A stretch of DNA of 64,000 nucleotides from Platismatia glauca (taxonomy: Eukaryota; Ascomycota; Lecanoromycetes; Lecanorales; Parmeliaceae): assembly GCA_963556305.1 (NCBI GenBank), contig OY745768.1, positions 1,054,001 to 1,118,000 of the forward strand, written 5' to 3'. Positions 60,854 through 64,000 of the stretch are shown here, in pieces (the first letter of the stretch is position 1; every line of letters begins with the position of its first letter). Position numbers and translations under genes: made by a program. Under the pieces are notes generated by a model. It did no database searches. It saw only the letters and a list, made by a program, of their open reading frames with translations, and had not been told where the DNA came from.

Positions 60854-60968
60854 GATAGAGTGTACAGTCGCAAGAGTGCTGGTAAAGAGAGGACGAAGTT
60901 ATTACTCGTAAGGTGTGGGGCAAAACAATTGAATAGGTAGATCCGATAATGGTGATGTCGGATGGGCG

Positions 60969-61373
60969 CTAGCGTGACCAGCTAAACCGCTTTAACGAAC
61001 GCCGCAGATCTTTCCTTTTCTCTTTCTCTGCGGCTTCAATCCCTTCTTCCTTTTTCTCGGAAGTGTCCTTGCTGTATTCGAGGTCGTCAAATCTGCCAGT
61101 CCGTTGCATCAAGCCGAGGAGAGATTCGCAGAAAAGGCTCTGCTCTTCATCTTCGGGGTGGCGTCCCTTTCCTTGGCTATTAGACTCTGAAGCTCGTGGG
61201 GATGACAACCAGCGTTTCAAGTCAGGCATTGACCTCTTTGCCTTGAAGTTGGTCTTGACAGATTGCCAAGCAGTCTGAACCTTCGGACTGGACAACTTCG
61301 GCGTTGAGGGTCCCGTTGCTTCTGATGAATTTGTAGCCCGGGTTCCCTCGTCAGAGGTGCCTGAGAAGCTCAT
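60969..61373 (-). CDS. Small charged protein of unknown function
   Basis: A single-exon frame of 134 residues starts at ATG 61373. The sequence is Ser/Thr-rich at first (SGTSDEGTRATNSSEATGPS), then has a conserved-looking middle, TAWQSVKTNFKAKRSMPDLK, and ESLLGLMQRTGRFDDLEYSK, and ends in a Lys/Glu coiled-coil-like helix with RRSLKRFSWSR. No signal peptide or membrane span is visible. The ordered middle and consistent composition argue for a real gene, but I do not recognise the family. It lies 115 bp upstream of the NDUFS7 start on the same strand. Confidence 0.6.
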   Translation of the reverse strand: MSFSGTSDEGTRATNSSEATGPSTPKLSSPKVQTAWQSVKTNFKAKRSMPDLKRWLSSPRASESNSQGKGRHPEDEEQSLFCESLLGLMQRTGRFDDLEYSKDTSEKKEEGIEAAEKEKRKDLRRSLKRFSWSR

Positions 61374-62391
61374 GGCTCTTGTGAATGTCCTGGCGCTAGA
61401 GAAGAGATTGCATAACTCTCAGGCATGCAAGACAGTTGGTGATGATGATTGGAAGAGACGCAGTGATTGAAAGCGCAAACAGTGTGCCTGGGTCGTACCT
61501 GCCCAATTCCGTTGCTCCTGACCGTTTAGCAAAACCTTCCACCCACACTTGTGTGAGATTTGGTCAACGCCTGCTCAACAGCACACCTCCCACCATACAT
61601 CAATCCTTAGCTTGTTACACTGGGCATTGGGCAGCCACTCCGTCTTCCTAGGTACCAGTCCTCTTTTTATCGAATTATGCTTAGTTTTGTTCTTATGTAG
61701 AACCTGAACTTTCTTCTCCCATTGATTCACCAGACCCCATTCACCGTTTATCAGAAGAATAGCCTTTTTCGCAATTTTCGTGTCCGTGACACTCTTAGCT
61801 CTGCTTGTCGTCACTCTACGTTTGGCTAGCCAATACCCAGTCTTCAAATATACCATTCTGGATCTACTCTCACCAAATTTCGCATAGCGTCGCTTGTAAC
61901 AGCGGCGGGAAAATCATGGACGGACTGCGCAGCTTGAATTGCCGAAATCGAGAGACATAGCTGATATTAGAAGACTCTATGCATTCCTGAGTCCCAGCGC
62001 TCAACAAACTCATTGGTTTGATGCATCGATGATATAGAGTTGATGTATCAGGTGTTAGCATGATAAGGTAGGATCTAACGGTTGAAGGCTCTCTTTCTCC
62101 GTCAATTTCCATGAAAGATTTTGAAGCCGGAAGGCTCAGATGACTCACAGTAACGACCAAAGACCGAGGTCATGTTTTTGGACCATCTCGTCCATTCCAC
62201 GTTGTTGTTGCCGCATTCCAAGACATGAATACAAAAGTCAAGCCAAGTCTCCCTTCAATTCTGCTTTCGTTCACCGGATCCTGCTTCTCTCTTGAGCTTG
62301 AAGACTCCACGAAATCGCCTAAGGATTTCGAAAATTTTCCACAGACCAAGTTTACCTTCCGCAAACCTCGTCCCCTGCAATCAAAGCAAGC
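61374..62391. other. Intergenic stretch, no gene supported
   Basis: Minus-strand frames at 61575-61856 and 61870-62160 are open but show no motif. The interval contains the upstream regions of the charged protein gene (left) and the six-cysteine peptide gene (right). Confidence 0.4.
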
Positions 62392-62892
62392 ATGAAGCCC
62401 TTTGAAGTCATTATGGCTGTTGCCATGATGATCTTCCCTTTGGCCGGTGCGCTACCTGAGCCACTACCCGTGGCGATTGCTGAGGCTGTCCCTGCGGCTC
62501 TCCCTAATGCGGCACCTGTAGCAGCGTCCGAAGCGAAAGAGTAAGAGCTCTGCTTCTCCGCCATCATGGCTACTGTTCGTGTATTCACTAGGAAACCAGG
62601 CTCGTGAACCCTCTACAAGCCTGCACTCCTGCTGGATGTAAGCTTTTCGTTCTATATATTTTCCCCTCACCATTATCGTCGGTTGTGCCTCAGGGGATGT
62701 CATTATCGTCGGTTGTGCCTCAGGAAGTTCCTGATTTTGTCCTCTTCAGATTCGTGCAAAGTAGCTGCGCTCTTATGCTGTTTGGGATATATCTGTATGG
62801 CTACGGGTCCTTCCTCAGGGACTTGCCAGCTCCTGATAAATCCGGCGTCGACGACGACCATCAAGGCGACGGCGACAGGGAAAGCGGCGTAG
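62392..62892 (+). CDS. Small secreted six-cysteine peptide (cystine-knot-like spacing)
   Basis: Three exons, 62392-62540, 62600-62637 and 62750-62892, join in frame to give 109 residues. The signal peptide (MKPFEVIMAVAMMIFPLAGA) is followed by an Ala/Pro-rich pro-region, then a compact domain with C-x6-C-x6-CC-x4-C-x9-C, where splicing unites the first cysteine (exon 2) with the other five (exon 3). The cysteine order with a central CC pair matches inhibitor cystine-knot scaffolds. Small secreted proteins of this type in fungi are often candidate effectors, antimicrobials or protease inhibitors; which applies is unknown. A Thr/Ala tail ends the protein. The 38-nt middle exon makes the gene easy to miss. 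Exon borders were chosen by frame and GT-AG rules. Confidence 0.6.
62671..62724 (+). repeat. Tandem direct repeat inside the second intron of the six-cysteine peptide gene
   Basis: A 24-base word (starting CATTATCGTCGG and ending GCCTCAGG) occurs at 62671-62694 and again, identically, at 62701-62724, a 30-base period. Each copy ends in a pyrimidine-rich CCTCAG that could act as a 3' splice acceptor. Confidence 0.9.
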
Positions 62893-63154
62893 AGGCTATG
62901 GGGTCTAAATGGTTTTGACATGGCATTGTATTGCGTGAGATGGATACAGGGTTGCTCTTGTTATGCGAGGATCGATGGCATCTCAAGACTTTGATGCGTA
63001 GAGGAGAGCCTCCTCGCAAATTAATGTAATAAGTCACAGGAAAGAAAAGTAGTGGTTATAATGTATGCGAACGTCTTGACATCTTGACCTGGCCACTATT
63101 GAACGCACCTCGGCACCCCGAAACATACCCTAAGGCCGCCCTATCAAGTAGCAC

Positions 63155-63161
63155 TATATAA
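63155..63161 (+). promoter_or_regulatory. Putative TATA box of the TRAPP subunit gene
   Basis: TATATAA lies 64 bases before ATG 63225, a normal spacing for a core promoter element. The 62893-63154 stretch before it shows nothing else. Confidence 0.35.
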
Positions 63162-63224
63162 CGCCCATGGCCCTAAACCTGGCATCTCTCAACCACATCC
63201 CCATGTTAGTCTCCATTGCTCACC

Positions 63225-63864
63225 ATGACGACTCCATCAATAGCCTGCATAGGTATCATAGGCAAACACGTACCCCTCCCACTGCCCCCCACCCTCAATC
63301 CACCAAATAACACCCTCCACAGGACAACCCCCTCCACATCGCCCTCTTCCCCCCCCACACCAGCGCGCCCACCGCCCACCTCGAATTCTCCTTCCTCCTC
63401 AACGCCTCCCTCGACATCTTCGACGCCCGCGCCCGCGACCGGACCCGCGTCGACCAGGACCTGGGCCTGCTGCAGGCTGTCGACGAGCGGCTGGGCATCT
63501 GGGGCTGGGAAACGGGGACGGGGACCAGGTTCGCGGTCGTGGTGGACGCGTGGGGGAAAGGGGGGAATAAAGGGACGAGGGGGATCTTGGATGGGGATCT
63601 GAGGGGCGTGAGTTTTCTGCGCTTTTTGTCGTGATTGAGAGAGGGGGGGGAGAGATGCTGATGCCGCGGGTGTACTAGGCTTTCAAGGCGCTGCAGACGG
63701 CGTATGTGCGGCTGCTGCAGAACCCATTCTACGTGCCGGACGAACATACGCCCATGGCTGTTGCTAGCGGGAGGGTGAAAGGGGGCCAGATTACGAGCAA
63801 GAGGTTCATCGAGGAGGTCCAGAGGATCGGGGAGGCGTGGAAGCCGGGCATGAGCGTCGTGTGA
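63225..63864 (+). CDS. tca17: TRAPP complex subunit Tca17 (TRAPPC2L, sedlin family)
   Basis: Exons 63225-63269, 63323-63607 and 63679-63864 (53- and 71-nt phase-0 introns) encode 171 residues. The fold begins with SIACIGIIGKHDNPLHIALF, the longin/sedlin first strand and turn, then HLEFSFLLNASLDIFDARAR, GLLQAVDERLGIWGW, FAVVVDAW, a Gly/Lys-rich insert, and FKALQTAYVRLLQNPFYVPD followed by SKRFIEEVQRIGEAW. Tca17 stabilises TRAPP II, the Rab GEF acting at the trans-Golgi. The length and motif order fit the family, and splicing at each site is required to keep them in register. The window ends 136 bp after the stop. Confidence 0.92.
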
Positions 63865-64000
63865 AGAGGTTCGACGGGGGGGTTCGTAGTCTTGGGCCGG
63901 GAATGGGATCGATGCGCGTGCGGGAAGGCGTCGATGGGTTGCGTTGTCCTGAGACGAAGCAAGGTGCCCCCTCTCTTTGACACTTTTCGAGCAAGGCGGT

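Overview
The window is nuclear DNA from a filamentous ascomycete (Pezizomycotina). Genes are dense on both strands and have short GT-AG introns, mostly 46-75 nt, with CTAAC/CTGAC-type branch sites. Several families are fungus-specific: a large CorA-like transporter, GtaA-type glutaminase, an aspergillopepsin-like protease, a Zn2Cys6 protein and a DUF7730-like protein. A Dothideomycete or related class is plausible but not provable from one window. No bacterial operons, rRNA, CRISPR arrays or complete transposons were seen. Exons were inferred by hand from splice signals, frame continuity and remembered family patterns. Totals that divide by three and preserved motifs support most models.

Layout. 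1-5 kb: poorly resolved coding traces, a long CT microsatellite, a DUF7730/F-box-like gene and a block of degenerate hairpin repeats. 5-12.4 kb: PP1 regulator Ypi1, a secreted aspartic protease, a conserved unknown gene and a DUF3072 tandem-domain gene with an apparent 1-nt frameshift. 13.5-19.7 kb: a secreted protein with an internal duplication, a coding relic with two in-frame TAG codons and the seven-exon CorA-like gene. 21.8-25.3 kb: an NAD(P)-binding oxidoreductase, MOZART1 and the CUE-domain ubiquitin-binding protein Cue5. 25.3-28.8 kb holds little recognisable. 28.8-35.4 kb: DEAH helicase DHX35, a PITH-domain protein, ESCRT-III Vps20 and ribosome-biogenesis AAA ATPase Rix7. 36.8-49.9 kb: glutaminase GtaA, a PAP2 phosphatase with an altered third motif, Swc4/DMAP1, a p24 cargo receptor, a nuclear-looking unknown and delta-aminolevulinate dehydratase. 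51.6-55.9 kb: a short-chain dehydrogenase with a GC-AG intron and a Zn2Cys6/acetyltransferase fusion. 58.2-63.9 kb: mitochondrial malonyl transacylase, complex I subunit NDUFS7, a small charged unknown, a six-cysteine secreted peptide and TRAPP subunit Tca17.

Most genes are ordinary housekeeping genes: chromatin, ribosome assembly, ESCRT and ER-Golgi traffic, heme, respiration and mitochondrial fatty acid synthesis. They are not functionally clustered. The accessory signal lies in the secreted proteins (protease, glutaminase, duplicated secreted protein, six-cysteine peptide), the decayed sequences and the hairpin repeat block. I found no convincing new multi-gene system. The best leads are the six-cysteine secreted peptide, the DNA-binding/acetyltransferase fusion, the duplicated secreted protein, the hairpin repeats and the two broken genes.
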